Numbered from the stretch's first letter, positions 15,885-26,223 are shown. The stretch: DNA of 52,620 bases from an uncultured Polaromonas sp. (GCA_937863225.1 CALMEI010000001.1:1-52620), one strand, 5' to 3'. Numbers and translations: made by a program. Notes: generated by a model from the sequence alone, not told the origin.

Positions 15885-18293
15885 ATGAATGACATCACCC
15901 AATTAGACTTAACCGCCGCACCTTCCGATTCTGATGACGATCTCAACCTAGCCAATTACGCGCAACGCGCGTACCTTGAATATGCATTAAGCGTGGTCAA
16001 AGGCCGCGCATTGCCAGATGTGTGCGACGGTCAAAAGCCTGTTCAGCGTCGCATTTTGTATGCCATGTCACGCATGGGCTTGGGCTTTGGTGGCGTCAAT
16101 GGTGCAACGGGCGCCAAACCAGTTAAATCTGCCCGCGTGGTGGGCGATGTGTTGGGGCGTTTTCACCCGCATGGTGACCAAGCCGCTTACGACGCTTTGG
16201 TGCGCATGGCGCAAGATTTTTCACAGCGCTATCCGCTGATTGATGGCCAAGGAAATTTTGGCTCGCGCGATGGTGACGGTGCAGCAGCCATGCGCTACAC
16301 CGAGGCGCGGCTATCGAAAATCACCAGCTTGTTGATGGAAGAAATTGACCAGGGCACGGTTGACTTCATCCCCAATTACGATGGCAGCACCGAAGAGCCC
16401 AGCCAATTGCCAGCGCGCTTACCGTTCACCTTGCTCAATGGTGCCAGCGGCATTGCGGTTGGTTTGGCAACCGAAATACCCAGTCATAATTTGCGCGAAA
16501 TAGCTGATGCGTGCATCGCGTTGATTAAGGCCCCCAAACTCAGCGATGAAGAGCTTTACGCGTTGGTACCTGGACCTGACTTTCCGGGTGGCGGTCAAAT
16601 CATCAGCACTGCTACAGACATTGTTGATGCTTATCGAACAGGCCGTGGTTCGTTGAAGGTACGTGCACGCTGGAAAATTGAAGAATTGGCACGTGGGCAA
16701 TGGCAATTGGTGGTGACGGAATTGCCACCCAACGTCAGTTCGCAAAAGGTATTGGAAGAGATTGAAGAAATCACCAACCCCAAAGTCAAAGCCGGTAAAA
16801 AAGCATTGAGCCTGGAGCAAACCCAACTTAAAGCCAGTGTGTTGGCCGTACTGGATGGCGTGCGCGATGAATCAAACAAAGACGCCATGGTGCGTTTGGT
16901 GTTTGAACCCAAAACCAGCAAAATTGAACAGCAGGAATTGATCACGGCCTTGTTGGCGCACACATCGTTGGAAACATCATCCTCCATCAATTTGACCATG
17001 ATTGGCATAGATGGGCGACCGACACTGAAGTCACTGCGCCAAATCATGAACGAGTGGATCGAGTTCAGACAACGCACCATCAATAAGCGATCGCAACACA
17101 AGCTGGACAAAGTGTTGGATCGAATTCACATTCTCGAAGGTCGGCAGTTGGTGCTGCTCAATATCGACGAAGTGATAGCCATCATCCGCGAGTCAGATGA
17201 ACCCAAAGCTGCGTTGGTTGCGAGATTTAATTTGTCTGAGCGCCAAGCAGATGATATTTTGGACATACGCTTACGCCAATTGGCACGATTAGAAGCCATC
17301 AAAATTGAGCAAGAACTCAGCGAACTGCGAATTGAGCAAGGCAAGTTGGAAGAGATATTGGCTAACCCAAACAGCTTGCGCCGTTTGATGGTGAAAGAAA
17401 TTGAGCAAGATGCCAAGCAATTTGCGGATGAGCGTCGTACCTTGATTCAGGCTGAAAAGAAGGCAGTCATCGAAGTGAAAATCGTGGACGAACCTGTGAC
17501 GGTGGTGGTAAGCCACAAAGGCTGGGTGCGTGCCAGAACCGGGCATGGTCATGAAGCTTCCAGTTTTGCCTTCAAAGCAGGTGATGGTTTGTATGGCACA
17601 TTTGAATGTCGCACCATCGACACCTTGCTGGCGTTTGGCAACCAAGGCCGTGTGTACTCAGTGCCCGTTGCCATGCTCCCCGGGGCACGTGGCGATGGTC
17701 AACCTGTGACCACTTTGATTGAGCTTGAATCGGGTACACAACTGCTTCATTATTTTGCTGGGCCAAGCCATGCGGTGCTTCTTTTGTCAAGCTCGGCAGG
17801 TTACGGATTTTTAGCCACGGTAGAGAGCATGACATCACGCCTCAAAGCAGGGAAAGCGTTTATCACCTGTAACGAAGGAGAGCACATTTGCCGACCATCG
17901 ATGGCCTCAGCCAGTAATCTGAACAGCAACGGTTTTGCATTAACGGGTTCGAATGAGCCAAACCATCGCAATGACAACAATTGGCCTGCAGCGTCTCATG
18001 TGGCATGCGCCTCCACAGGTGGCAGAATCTTAACTTTCGAAATCAAAGACTTAAAATCCATGACCAACGGCGGTCGTGGCTTGATGTTGATTGACTTGGA
18101 TGCAAAAGACACATTGGCAGGCGCGGCTGCCTATACGCGCAGCATCACTATCACTGGTATTGGGCGCGGTGGCAAAGAACGTTCTGAAACCTTAGAGATA
18201 CGCAGCTTGAATAATGCCCGCGCAGCACGTGCACGCAAAGGTAAGGCGGCCGACTTGGGCTTTAAACCTATGGATGTGATTCGGGTTGAATAA
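15885..18293 (+). CDS. parC: DNA topoisomerase IV subunit A
   Basis: The 802-residue protein has the breakage-reunion core, with active-site tyrosine Y138 in [13 protein letters not shown] and the quinolone-determining segment [10 protein letters not shown] (about 95-103). There, Gln occupies the position of Ser80 of E. coli ParC. A DNA gate and coiled-coil (helical stretch 410-500) and a C-terminal beta-pinwheel region follow. It pairs with ParE upstream. It starts 15 bases after the transglycosylase stop. The length is a little above the usual 740-780, the extra being in the C-terminal region (about residues 645-705, a Ser/Asn-rich insert). Confidence 0.93.
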   Translation: MNDITQLDLTAAPSDSDDDLNLANYAQRAYLEYALSVVKGRALPDVCDGQKPVQRRILYAMSRMGLGFGGVNGATGAKPVKSARVVGDVLGRFHPHGDQAAYDALVRMAQDFSQRYPLIDGQGNFGSRDGDGAAAMRYTEARLSKITSLLMEEIDQGTVDFIPNYDGSTEEPSQLPARLPFTLLNGASGIAVGLATEIPSHNLREIADACIALIKAPKLSDEELYALVPGPDFPGGGQIISTATDIVDAYRTGRGSLKVRARWKIEELARGQWQLVVTELPPNVSSQKVLEEIEEITNPKVKAGKKALSLEQTQLKASVLAVLDGVRDESNKDAMVRLVFEPKTSKIEQQELITALLAHTSLETSSSINLTMIGIDGRPTLKSLRQIMNEWIEFRQRTINKRSQHKLDKVLDRIHILEGRQLVLLNIDEVIAIIRESDEPKAALVARFNLSERQADDILDIRLRQLARLEAIKIEQELSELRIEQGKLEEILANPNSLRRLMVKEIEQDAKQFADERRTLIQAEKKAVIEVKIVDEPVTVVVSHKGWVRARTGHGHEASSFAFKAGDGLYGTFECRTIDTLLAFGNQGRVYSVPVAMLPGARGDGQPVTTLIELESGTQLLHYFAGPSHAVLLLSSSAGYGFLATVESMTSRLKAGKAFITCNEGEHICRPSMASASNLNSNGFALTGSNEPNHRNDNNWPAASHVACASTGGRILTFEIKDLKSMTNGGRGLMLIDLDAKDTLAGAAAYTRSITITGIGRGGKERSETLEIRSLNNARAARARKGKAADLGFKPMDVIRVE

Positions 18294-18310
18294 TATGATA
18301 AAAACAGCCT

Positions 18311-18355
18311 TTAGCCGGCGTATTTATTGCATAGTGTGCTATTAAATATTTAGCA
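18311..18355 (+). repeat. Dispersed repeat copy 5
   Basis: The copy reads TTAGCCGGCGTATTTATTGC then ATAGTGTGCTATTAAATATTTAGCA. It lies between parC and the ABC permease gene, 18 bases after the parC stop. Confidence 0.85.
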
Positions 18356-18390
18356 TTTGATGCTTTCATGATGTCCATGAAATATTTGTT

Positions 18391-19101
18391 GTGAACTCTA
18401 TCGCACAATCATTTACTACTGCAATCACGTTGATTTCATCGTTTGATGGACAGCTTTGGTCCATCGTGGCGCGGTCTTTGTTGGTCAGCGCTTGGGCGAG
18501 TTTGGCGGCCAGTGTGTTGGGCGTGGTGTTTGGTTCATGGTTGGCGGTATCGCATTTTCCAGGCCGTGGTTTGGTGTTATTGATTCTCAATACTCTTTTA
18601 TCTTTGCCAGCTGTGGTGGTTGGATTATTGGTTTACTTGCTGCTATCGCGTTCCGGTCCACTGGGCGAATTGGGTTGGCTTTTCAGTGTCAAAGCCATGG
18701 TGTTTGCACAGACAATTTTGGTGCTGCCTGTGGTGATGGCTTTGGTTCGACAATTGATTGAAGACGCAGATCAACAACGCGGCGAGCAACTTAAATCACT
18801 GGGTGCGCCTCGATTATTCAGAGCGCTATTGCACGTGTGGGACGAACGTTTGGCAGTTTTGATGGTGTTGATTGCCGCATTCGGTCGTGCCATCGCAGAA
18901 GTTGGCACGGTGATGGTGGTGGGTGGCAATATTGATGGTTTTACACGGGTGATGACAACATCCATTGCATTAGAGACCAGTAAAGGTGATTTGCCTTTGG
19001 CTTTGGGCTTAGGCATTATTCTGATGGGTGTCGTGCTGTTGCTGAATGCGACTTTGGCAGGTTTGAGATGGTTATTAGCCAAGCAAGGTGGTCAGTCATG
19101 A
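18391..19101 (+). CDS. tupB: ABC transporter permease, tungstate (TupB) type
   Basis: The 236-residue protein has five to six membrane segments. The binding-protein-dependent permease loop reads EQLKSLGAPRLFRALLHVWDERLAVLMVL (two joined parts, about 131-159), followed by AFGRAIAEVGTVMVVGGNI, typical of molybdate/tungstate permeases. The start is GTG 18391. The ATPase gene overlaps its stop by four bases. The usual substrate-binding protein gene (tupA) is not adjacent, so it must lie elsewhere or be missing. Tungstate is the best guess; a related oxyanion is possible. Confidence 0.8.
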   Translation: MNSIAQSFTTAITLISSFDGQLWSIVARSLLVSAWASLAASVLGVVFGSWLAVSHFPGRGLVLLILNTLLSLPAVVVGLLVYLLLSRSGPLGELGWLFSVKAMVFAQTILVLPVVMALVRQLIEDADQQRGEQLKSLGAPRLFRALLHVWDERLAVLMVLIAAFGRAIAEVGTVMVVGGNIDGFTRVMTTSIALETSKGDLPLALGLGIILMGVVLLLNATLAGLRWLLAKQGGQS

Positions 19102-19862
19102 GCGCTGCTGCATCAGCTGATCGTTCAGCCAAATTGGTGCAATTTAAATTGCATGACATCAATGTGCATTTTGGCTCTCAACATGCACTGCATGGTATTC
19201 ATCTGGAAATTGCCAAAGGCGATCGCTTGGCTTTGATCGGTGCCAACGGCAGCGGCAAAAGCACATTGCTGCGGGTCTTGCATGGTTTGATTACGTTGAC
19301 CAGTAACAAAGCTTCAGGCCGTTTAACGGGGCTCATTGAAACATTACCCGAAACTCGACAAGCCATGTTGTTTCAGCGCCCGCACATGCTGCGCATGTCG
19401 GTTCTGAACAATGTGACTTTGGCGGCATGGTTGGCTGGTCAATCATGGTCAAACGCCAAGCAATTGGCCATGATTCAGCTCAATCATGTTGGCCTTTTAG
19501 AGCCTGCACGCCGCCAAGCGAACACTTTGTCGCAAGGACAGCAGCAACGTTTGGCCTTTGCACGTGCCCGTGTGACGCAACCCAATGTGCTGATTCTGGA
19601 TGAGCCAACTGCCAGCTTGGATCCTGGCTCGAAACGAGAAGTAGAAGGACTCATGCATGCGTTTGCTGAAGAAGACAATGGTTTGACTTTGATTTTTGCC
19701 AGTCACAATTTGGGACAGGTCAAACGCTTGGCCACTCATGTTGCCTATCTCGAGTATGGAAACTTGCTGGCCTGTTTGCCGGTGGATGATTTTTTTGACG
19801 AAGAGCGATTGAAAGCTGTCTCTATGCAGGCGCAAAAGTTTCTAAAAGGCGACTTGTTTTGA
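19098..19862 (+). CDS. tupC: ABC transporter ATP-binding protein, tungstate (TupC) type
   Basis: The product is 254 residues from ATG 19098, which has AAGGTGG upstream and overlaps the permease stop (ATGA). It has Walker A GANGSGKST, the signature LSQGQQQRLAFARA, Walker B VLILDEPTASLD and the switch His in FASHNLGQ. It powers import through the adjacent permease. The order permease then ATPase matches tupBC. No gene for a molybdate-responsive regulator is adjacent. Confidence 0.82.
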   Translation: MSAAASADRSAKLVQFKLHDINVHFGSQHALHGIHLEIAKGDRLALIGANGSGKSTLLRVLHGLITLTSNKASGRLTGLIETLPETRQAMLFQRPHMLRMSVLNNVTLAAWLAGQSWSNAKQLAMIQLNHVGLLEPARRQANTLSQGQQQRLAFARARVTQPNVLILDEPTASLDPGSKREVEGLMHAFAEEDNGLTLIFASHNLGQVKRLATHVAYLEYGNLLACLPVDDFFDEERLKAVSMQAQKFLKGDLF

Positions 19863-19868
19863 ACTTAA

Positions 19869-19893
19869 ATTTGTAATTCTATTGGTTACAAAT
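19869..19893. other. Inverted repeat ATTTGTAA...TTACAAAT
   Basis: Two perfect 8-base arms are separated by nine bases, located just after the tupC stop and about 165 bases before the S24 regulator gene. It could be an operator for that regulator or a weak terminator; no T run follows. Confidence 0.35.
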
Positions 19894-20055
19894 ATGAGTA
19901 AAGTATAAACAAGTAGACGTTAAATTCTAAATTTGGTAGTGATTAAATTTGTCTTTCGAGTAAAATCGTGACATATTAATCAAAAGTCAGGAAAATATCG
20001 AGTTGAATATGTACAAAGTATTCATTTGTATTGATCGGGCTGTTACACAAATTTC

Positions 20056-20832
20056 ATGAACGAAGACCAAACACAAAATATTCGCCGCTTAGCATTAAAA
20101 ACATGGCTGCATGCCAACGGTGGGGCACGCTATGTCTGTACCCAAAAAGGTGTTGGGAAAAGTGTTGAAAGCCATATCTCACAAATGCTGCGGGGGTATA
20201 GCTTCGGTGCACGTGCTGCACGAAACTTAGAAATTAAACTGGGTATTCCACATGGTTTACTTGACCGAGACCCTACGGCATTGCAAAACGATCATTTGGT
20301 ATCGCCCATATTGGGTGCGAGTGCGGCTGAGTTGCTAGAGAACTATTCACAAAGCATCGCACCAAGATCAGATTTGGTGCACATTCCTCAATACCGCATG
20401 ACGGGATTGATTAACAAAGACGGTGCAGGCCGTGCCTTTTCAGGATCAGGTACACGTTTACTTTTGCGGGATCAACCTGGTTTGATTACTGATTTAGGTG
20501 TCACCAGAGAATGGCTGCAAAAAAATGCGGGTGGATACAGCAGTCCTGAAAATTTACGCATAGTGACGGGATTTGGTGATTCGATGCGACCAGTTTTTAA
20601 ACCTGGCGACCCACTGATCGTTGACATTGGTCATACCACCATTTCATTTGATGCTATTTACTTTTTCAGAGTTGAAGGCGAAGGTTTTGTTAAACGCTTG
20701 CAACGCGTGCCAGGCGAGGGTATTCGTGTTTTGTCCTCCAATAAAGCTTATGAAAGTTGGACTGTGAAACCTGAAATGGATTTTGAAGTTTTAGGTCGCA
20801 TCATTAAGGCTTGGACCAGCGAAGATTTTTAA
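20056..20832 (+). CDS. S24-family (LexA/CI-like) transcriptional regulator
   Basis: The 258-residue protein has an N-terminal DNA-binding region (about 8-65; KSVESHISQMLRGY reads as part of a helix-turn-helix) and a C-terminal S24 peptidase-like domain. The likely catalytic pair is Ser176 (FGDSMRP) and Lys213 (EGFVKRLQRV). Proteins of this layout repress phage, SOS or other genes and may be relieved by RecA-stimulated self-cleavage. A possible Ala-Gly cleavage pair is at 124-125. No phage genes are nearby. The target is unknown; a candidate inverted repeat lies upstream. Confidence 0.8.
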   Translation: MNEDQTQNIRRLALKTWLHANGGARYVCTQKGVGKSVESHISQMLRGYSFGARAARNLEIKLGIPHGLLDRDPTALQNDHLVSPILGASAAELLENYSQSIAPRSDLVHIPQYRMTGLINKDGAGRAFSGSGTRLLLRDQPGLITDLGVTREWLQKNAGGYSSPENLRIVTGFGDSMRPVFKPGDPLIVDIGHTTISFDAIYFFRVEGEGFVKRLQRVPGEGIRVLSSNKAYESWTVKPEMDFEVLGRIIKAWTSEDF

Positions 20833-20884
20833 ATTGCTTTGCTTTGCATTCTATTTGCACTATCAAAACTGGGTTAATGGATGA

Positions 20885-21280
20885 TTAATGCAGCAACCAT
20901 GTTGCGGTTTTCAATCCCATCCAAGTTAACAGCAAAGAGCCAAGGACATGCACTGTGGCAGTACTGAATGCCAGTATCAAGCGTCCCTGCTGCAGCATGT
21001 TCACGACTTCAGCAGAGAATGTAGAAAAGGTCGTCAACGCACCCAAAAATCCAGTGATGAGAGCCAATTTCCACACAGGATCTAATTCAGGCATACTTTG
21101 GAAAACCGCGATACAAAGGCCTACCAAATAGCCCCCCAACAAGTTTGCCAGCAAGGTGCCCCACGGGTAATTGCTGAAAGACAATGCTGCGGTGTTGCCA
21201 GGATTTAACCAAAGCCCCAGTTGCCAGCGCGACAGTGCACCCAAACAAGCGCCCAAACATATGGCCAACACAGATGTCAT
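20885..21280 (-). CDS. crcB: Fluoride exporter CrcB (Fluc)
   Basis: The 131-residue protein has four membrane segments, with LGACLGALSRW near the N-terminus and the family signature GFLGALTTFSTFSAE (about 87-101), whose Phe residues line the fluoride pore. It functions as a dual-topology dimer that lets fluoride out. It is a single gene. I looked for a fluoride riboswitch upstream and saw no convincing match. A terminator lies 60 bases upstream of its start, belonging to the comEA transcript. Confidence 0.92.
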   Translation of the reverse strand: MTSVLAICLGACLGALSRWQLGLWLNPGNTAALSFSNYPWGTLLANLLGGYLVGLCIAVFQSMPELDPVWKLALITGFLGALTTFSTFSAEVVNMLQQGRLILAFSTATVHVLGSLLLTWMGLKTATWLLH

Positions 21281-21339
21281 TTGGTTAAGGGTATTTGAGA
21301 ATGGGTGAAGCTGTTCATAGAGAATTGATAGTCTAAATT

Positions 21340-21365
21340 AAAAAACCCGCCTAAGCGGGTTTTTT
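21340..21365. terminator. Bidirectional-looking terminator, end of comEA transcript
   Basis: AAAAAACCCGC, loop CTAA, GCGGGTTTTTT: an 11-bp perfect stem including the A/T runs. It lies 56 bases past the comEA stop on the minus strand. Confidence 0.9.
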
Positions 21366-21420
21366 AGATATCAGTGGAAATGTCTATTTTGCGAATAAAA
21401 CAATTCCAAATTAGACCAAA

Positions 21421-22113
21421 TTACTTCTTAGCTGGTTCTGCTTTGGCGTCTTTAGCGGCTGGTTTTGCGTCAGTTTTTGCTTCGGCTTTGGCATCTTTAG
21501 CAGCTGGCTTGTCTTTAGCAGACTTGGCATCAGCTTTTGCTTTAGCAGCAGCTTCTTTCTTGGCTTTGGCTTCTTCTGCTTTGGCTTTTTTGGCATCAGC
21601 TTTTGCTTTGGCATCAGCTTCTTTCTTAGCTTTCGCTTCAGCCTTAGGATCAGCTTTTACTTCTGTCTTGGCGGCGGCCTTCGCATCCGATTTTGCTTCA
21701 GCTTTTTTGTCAGCAGCTGGTGCAGCGGCTACAGGCTTGGCATCAGCTTTTTTCTCTTCAGCTTTTGCTGCGGGTTTTGCATCTTTTGCGTCTTTGGCAG
21801 CAGCTGGTTTTTCATCCTTTTTGGCTGCTGGTGCAGCTGGTGCGCCTTTGTAGCTGGCACCACCCACTGTCAAACCTTCAGATGAGAATTTAGCTGCATT
21901 GGCTTCGCCAACGCCGTTCACACGTGTAACCAAGTCATTCCAATCTTTGAAATTGCCGCCTTTTTTCTTTTCTTCCAAAATTTTGGCAGAAATTGCAGGG
22001 CCAATGCCTTTGATGCTGTCAAGCTCAGCAGCTGTGGCTTTGTTGACGTCAACAGCAGCAAATGAAACAGCTGCATACATCATGACCATAGCGGCCAGAA
22101 TTTTTTTAATCAT
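21421..22113 (-). CDS. ComEA-like helix-hairpin-helix protein with long Lys/Ala-rich tail
   Basis: The 230-residue protein has a signal peptide (MIKKILAAMVMMYAAVSFA) and a ComEA-type HhH DNA-binding domain (VDVNKATAAELDSIKGIGP and FKDWNDLVTRVNGVGEANA, about 21-75). A tail of about 140 residues follows, built almost only of Ala, Lys, Glu, Asp and Pro (AKAKKEADAKAKADAKKAKA). ComEA binds incoming DNA in the periplasm; the usual protein is about 80-120 residues. The tail resembles histone H1-like or TonB-type low-complexity regions and would form a long positively charged helix or coil. It is the last gene of the minus-strand block, followed by a strong terminator. Confidence 0.8.
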   Translation of the reverse strand: MIKKILAAMVMMYAAVSFAAVDVNKATAAELDSIKGIGPAISAKILEEKKKGGNFKDWNDLVTRVNGVGEANAAKFSSEGLTVGGASYKGAPAAPAAKKDEKPAAAKDAKDAKPAAKAEEKKADAKPVAAAPAADKKAEAKSDAKAAAKTEVKADPKAEAKAKKEADAKAKADAKKAKAEEAKAKKEAAAKAKADAKSAKDKPAAKDAKAEAKTDAKPAAKDAKAEPAKK

Positions 22114-22347
22114 TTAAAACTCCTCAGGGAAAAAGTTAAGGTTATTGATATTTGTATATTCACAGGAATCAAAGCTGCAAACAATACCTTCAGCGCTTTC
22201 ACACCATTCAAGCTTGTTTTCAGCCTTAACCCAACAGTTGTCAGGCTGGGCAGAACTATAACGGCAGATTGTTCGCTTGGGTTGACACTGGTTAAATCTA
22301 AGCAAAAATCGACCAAAATTTGTCGCATTAAAGTGAAATTTGGTTGA

Positions 22348-23373
22348 TTAAGACACGCTGAGTTGGCGAATATAGTCAGCTACACCCTCTTGTACGGTCA
22401 TAAAAGATGGTTTGTACCCTGCATGTCGCAACAATTCAATATTGGCCAAGGTGTGGCATTGGTATTTGCCAACCAATGCTTCTGGGAACTCTGTGTATTC
22501 TAGAAATTGCTGGTCAACCGCTTGTTGTAGCGTGAGTGATGCGGAATTTGAATCGTTGAGTGAACGCATGGTATTGATCACGGCCAAGGCTACATCATTG
22601 AACGGTTGTGCACGACCGGCGCCAATGTTGAAAATGCCAGATATTTCTGGATGGTCGTAAAACCAGAGGTTTACCGAGACAACATCATCAATGTAAATAA
22701 AGTCACGCTCTTGCATACCCGCTGCGTAGCCACCGTAGCCACCAAAGAGTTTGACTTTGCCATCTTTTTTAAACTGGTGAAATTGATGGAAAGCAACACT
22801 GGCCATGCGTCCTTTGTGTTGCTCCCGCGGACCGTAAACATTGAAGTACCGAAAACCAGCTACTTGTGATTGTGCTTTTTCAAATTTAGAGCCAAGTTCA
22901 AACCGTAATTTTTGGTCAAATAAGAGTTTCGAATAGCCATAAACATTCAGTGGCAATTCGTACTGCGGAACTTCTTTAAAAACTGTACTACCGCCATAAG
23001 TGGCGGCTGAAGATGCATAGAGTAAACGTGTTTTTTGCGACTGACAAGCGGCAAACAAATCGCAAGACATGCGGAAATTGTTGTCCATCATGAATTTGCC
23101 ATTGTGTTCCATGGTGTCGCTGCATGCGCCTTCATGAAAAACAGCATCAATTTGTCCGTAAGATTTATTGGTGAATTTGTCGTAAAAATCGCTGGCATCG
23201 ACGTAGTCTGTGATTTGCAAATCAGCGATGTTGCGAAACTTGTCGCCCTGAGTTAGATCATCGACCGCGATGATATTGTTGATGCCACGGGCGTTAAGCC
23301 CTTTGATGATGTTAGCGCCTATAAAGCCAGCCGCACCAGTGACAATACAACGCGAATGATTTGAAGATGTCAT
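22348..23373 (-). CDS. hldD: ADP-L-glycero-D-manno-heptose 6-epimerase
   Basis: The 341-residue short-chain dehydrogenase-type protein has the NADP-binding motif [10 protein letters not shown] (about 13-22), the catalytic YGYSK and the HldD-type segments [15 protein letters not shown] and [10 protein letters not shown]. It makes the last step to ADP-L,D-heptose for the LPS inner core. Its start overlaps the heptose kinase stop by four bases (23370-23373). The order kinase then epimerase is standard. Confidence 0.95.
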   Translation of the reverse strand: MTSSNHSRCIVTGAAGFIGANIIKGLNARGINNIIAVDDLTQGDKFRNIADLQITDYVDASDFYDKFTNKSYGQIDAVFHEGACSDTMEHNGKFMMDNNFRMSCDLFAACQSQKTRLLYASSAATYGGSTVFKEVPQYELPLNVYGYSKLLFDQKLRFELGSKFEKAQSQVAGFRYFNVYGPREQHKGRMASVAFHQFHQFKKDGKVKLFGGYGGYAAGMQERDFIYIDDVVSVNLWFYDHPEISGIFNIGAGRAQPFNDVALAVINTMRSLNDSNSASLTLQQAVDQQFLEYTEFPEALVGKYQCHTLANIELLRHAGYKPSFMTVQEGVADYIRQLSVS

Positions 23374-24335
23374 GCAAAGATTTCCTCATAGGAGGCAGTT
23401 GATGTTCCAAGCTTACCGACAACGACGCCTGCGGCCTTATTGGCATAGGCGATGGCTTGTCGAAGTGGGATTTTTGCTGCGACCAAGGTGGCTATCGTCG
23501 CAATAACCGTATCACCTGCTCCAGTCACATCAAACACTTCGAGTGCCTGTGTGGGCAAATGAAAGAAACCTTGGTCATCAAACAGTGACATCCCTTCATC
23601 GCCACGCGTCACTAAAACTGCTTGCAGATTCAATTGCTGTCGAAGGTTTTGTGCCTTGGTTGATAGTTCAGCATCATCGTGCCAATGTCCCACCACAGCT
23701 TGCATTTCGTTCTTGTTGGGCGTTATAACACTGGCATTTCGGTACATGGTGTAATCTGTACCTTTGGGGTCAACCAACACAGCTTTGCCCGCTTGTTTTG
23801 CAATTGAAATCATATCAATGATATGACCCAAACCCCCCTTGGCGTAATCTGAGAAAAGCACCACATCGTGTGATTGGACGAGGCTTGAAAACAATTTTGT
23901 TTGCATTTTCAGGGTGTCTGTTTTAGGGATGCTTTCAAAATCCATTCGCAACAATTGTTGCTGACGTCCGATGGCGCGTAATTTGACGGTGGTTTGCAAT
24001 TGAGGATCGTGTGCAAAGTGCGATTGGATTCCTGTTTGCGATACCAATTCTTCCAGTTTGCGACTGGCGTCATCAACACCTATAACGGATAAAAGTGATG
24101 ACTGTCCGCCCATGGTCACAACATTGAATGCGACATTCGCTGCAGCGCCGATGCGTTCTTCAATCCGAGTGACACGCATGACGGGTACAGGGGCTTCAGG
24201 TGATATGCGATCCACATTGCCATACCAATAACGATCGAGCATGACATCACCCACCACCAACACTTTGGCTAGAGCAATGGTGTCTTTTGAAATGGAAGGG
24301 GCAGATGGTATTGGCGTCATGAAGATATGCGGCAT
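23370..24335 (-). CDS. hldE1: D-glycero-beta-D-manno-heptose-7-phosphate kinase
   Basis: The 321-residue PfkB-type sugar kinase has [21 protein letters not shown] at the N-terminus (in two parts, about 29-49) and the ATP/anion-hole motif [11 protein letters not shown] (about 265-275). It lacks the C-terminal nucleotidyltransferase domain of bifunctional HldE, so it is the kinase-only form (RfaE1/HldA). The adenylyltransferase must be encoded elsewhere. Alternative starts (ATG 24320) exist. The product feeds hldD, which overlaps it. Confidence 0.92.
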   Translation of the reverse strand: MPHIFMTPIPSAPSISKDTIALAKVLVVGDVMLDRYWYGNVDRISPEAPVPVMRVTRIEERIGAAANVAFNVVTMGGQSSLLSVIGVDDASRKLEELVSQTGIQSHFAHDPQLQTTVKLRAIGRQQQLLRMDFESIPKTDTLKMQTKLFSSLVQSHDVVLFSDYAKGGLGHIIDMISIAKQAGKAVLVDPKGTDYTMYRNASVITPNKNEMQAVVGHWHDDAELSTKAQNLRQQLNLQAVLVTRGDEGMSLFDDQGFFHLPTQALEVFDVTGAGDTVIATIATLVAAKIPLRQAIAYANKAAGVVVGKLGTSTASYEEIFA

Positions 24336-24351
24336 CAGTTAGATTTTTCGT

Positions 24352-25506
24352 TTATAACTCTTCAATGCGAAGAGCAGGGTAACTGTCCCATGATTGACAT
24401 CCCGGACAATTCCAGTGGTGATGGGAGGCTTCAAACCCGCAATTTGTGCAACGGTACCGTTTGAGAGGTGTGACAGCATGATCCAAAGCGCGCTGAACTT
24501 GTGGGTGAAATTGTTCGTGCTCCAGCTTCTCCCCTGAAATCCATTTGGCAGCGGCGACCAAAGAAGGCGCACGCTCTAAATGTTTCACGTACCAGTCTCT
24601 GGCACTGGTATCTGTTGAACTGAATGCGTCAAGTTGGACGATGGCGTCGACGACATCTAACGAAGGTTTTTTCTTATAACTGGCTAAAAGCAGTCCTAAG
24701 GCTTGATCGACATGTCCACATGCCTGTGCCAGACGCACAAAGTGTTGTGCAAAGATGGGAGTGATGTGACTATCTTGAACGATAAGGCTGCTGAGTATTT
24801 CATAAGCCTTGGCGCTATCGCCCAAACGTTCGGTGACAGCAGCCAAATCAATATGAGGACGAACTGATTTGGGTGAAATATCAATGGCTTTTTCGAGTAA
24901 TACCTTGGCTTCTTGGTCACGTTTTTGATTGACAAGTGCATTGGCTTGTTCACATAAATAGTGAGCTTGTCGATTGATGATTTGGCTGTTACCAAGTGCT
25001 CGCAAAGATTCAGCAATTTTTGTGGCTTGCGGCCAATCACGTGAGCGCTCGTAAATGGCCAGTAATGCTGTTAATGACTGCGCTTCAAAATGGGTGCCTT
25101 GCAGTTTTTGCAACGCGTTTTCTGCGCGGTCCAGTAGGCCTGCTTTCAAAAAATCGAGAGCCAATGCGTGTTGTGCGCGTTCGCGATCATCTTTGCTTAA
25201 GTCTCCCCTGGCCAACAGGTGTTCATGAACGGTGATGGCGTGCTCGAATTCGCCTCTGCGTCTGAATAAATTGCCCAATGCGAAGTGCAATTCAGCGGTA
25301 TCAGGGTCGCTTTGCACAGATTCTCTGAATGCCTTGATGGCCTCGTCTTGTTCATCGTTGAGCAAGAAATTCAGTCCTTTGAAATAAGATTTCGGTGCTT
25401 GGCGGTTCTCTAGCCGCAATTGCCGCGCATCGAATCGCGATGCAAGCCAACCCAGTACAAATGCAATTGGCAAGCCTAAAAGGACCCAACCCAGATCTAG
25501 ATTCAT
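24352..25506 (-). CDS. lapB: Lipopolysaccharide assembly protein B (YciM)
   Basis: The 384-residue protein has an N-terminal membrane anchor (LGWVLLGLPIAFVLGWLA), tetratricopeptide repeats through the middle (for example DTAELHFALGNLFRRRGEFEHAI) and a C-terminal rubredoxin-like metal site (YRCTNCGFEASHHHWNCPGC). LapB works with FtsH to control LpxC turnover and so LPS synthesis. It follows lapA by three bases on the minus strand. Confidence 0.93.
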   Translation of the reverse strand: MNLDLGWVLLGLPIAFVLGWLASRFDARQLRLENRQAPKSYFKGLNFLLNDEQDEAIKAFRESVQSDPDTAELHFALGNLFRRRGEFEHAITVHEHLLARGDLSKDDRERAQHALALDFLKAGLLDRAENALQKLQGTHFEAQSLTALLAIYERSRDWPQATKIAESLRALGNSQIINRQAHYLCEQANALVNQKRDQEAKVLLEKAIDISPKSVRPHIDLAAVTERLGDSAKAYEILSSLIVQDSHITPIFAQHFVRLAQACGHVDQALGLLLASYKKKPSLDVVDAIVQLDAFSSTDTSARDWYVKHLERAPSLVAAAKWISGEKLEHEQFHPQVQRALDHAVTPLKRYRCTNCGFEASHHHWNCPGCQSWDSYPALRIEEL

Positions 25507-25509
25507 ACT

Positions 25510-25767
25510 TTAAAGTTTATCAGGTGTTTTGACAATGCTTGGCTTTGCTGTATGTCGTTTTAGCCAATTCTGAAACATACCCAAAACGCCTACGGCAACT
25601 CCGAGAGTGAACGCCAATAACACAATAATCACAGTGGATGTGCGCCATGAAGTTCCGAAGAAAAAATTCAAAGTTGTATCGTGTTGATTATTCAATGCAA
25701 ATGCGAACAAAGTAAAAAAAATAATGGCTCGCAACAACCATTTCAGTAACCAACTGATGGTTTTCAT
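25510..25767 (-). CDS. lapA: Lipopolysaccharide assembly protein A (DUF1049)
   Basis: The 85-residue inner-membrane protein has two hydrophobic segments (LLRAIIFFTLFAFAL and VIIVLLAFTLGVAVGVLGMF) separated by a short loop with TTLNFFFGTSW. This is the DUF1049/LapA pattern. It is placed between ihfB and lapB, as is common in Betaproteobacteria. Confidence 0.88.
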   Translation of the reverse strand: MKTISWLLKWLLRAIIFFTLFAFALNNQHDTTLNFFFGTSWRTSTVIIVLLAFTLGVAVGVLGMFQNWLKRHTAKPSIVKTPDKL

Positions 25768-25769
25768 AT

Positions 25770-26072
25770 TTATTGCTGGGTCATTTTGATTTCAACAGCT
25801 TCTTTGAGGGCTTTGCCCGCTTTGAAGTGTGGAATTCTTTTTTCCGGAATCGCGACACTGGCACCTGTTCTGGGATTGCGTCCCATGCGGGGTGCTCGGT
25901 AACTGACTGAGAAGCTCCCAAATCCACGTATCTCTATTCGATGACCGCGTATCAAAGCTTGACTCATGGCTTCAACCAGCGCATCAACAGCTGATTCGGC
26001 GTCAGAATGTGTCAAATCTTTGAACTTTGAAGCAAGTTCAATCACCAGATCAGAGCGTGTCATTGATTTCAT
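25770..26072 (-). CDS. ihfB: Integration host factor subunit beta
   Basis: The 100-residue HU/IHF-family protein contains the beta-arm segment RIEIRGFGSFSVSYRAPRMGRNPRTGA (in two parts, about 44-70), with the intercalating Pro in GRNPRTG, and the conserved HFKAGKALKE. IHF bends DNA at specific sites. It may start at MTRSDLV (26063). It follows rpsA after a strong hairpin with a T run, so rpsA readthrough or a local promoter drives it. Confidence 0.93.
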   Translation of the reverse strand: MKSMTRSDLVIELASKFKDLTHSDAESAVDALVEAMSQALIRGHRIEIRGFGSFSVSYRAPRMGRNPRTGASVAIPEKRIPHFKAGKALKEAVEIKMTQQ

Positions 26073-26126
26073 ACGATGAGATATCGAATTGGGTTGATGA
26101 TCAGATTTGGGTTAAAAATTTTTGCA

Positions 26127-26192
26127 TAAAAAAAGCCACGCAAGTATCAGTAACAGTCTCGAGAGAAGCAGTACTGTCGTTGCGCGGCTTTT
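26127..26192 (-). terminator. Terminator after rpsA
   Basis: On the minus strand AAAGCCGCGCAA and TTGCGTGGCTTTTTTT form a long stem with one wobble pair, enclosing two smaller palindromes (CAGTACTG and CTCTCGAGA). It ends in a T run 31-97 bases past the rpsA stop. It separates rpsA from ihfB. Confidence 0.85.
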
Positions 26193-26223
26193 ATTGTTTT
26201 AAATAACCGTTTACCGAATGACT

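Noticed and set aside
21281-21340. Fluoride riboswitch upstream of crcB
   Set aside because: The conserved riboswitch sequence pattern was looked for and not found in the leader.
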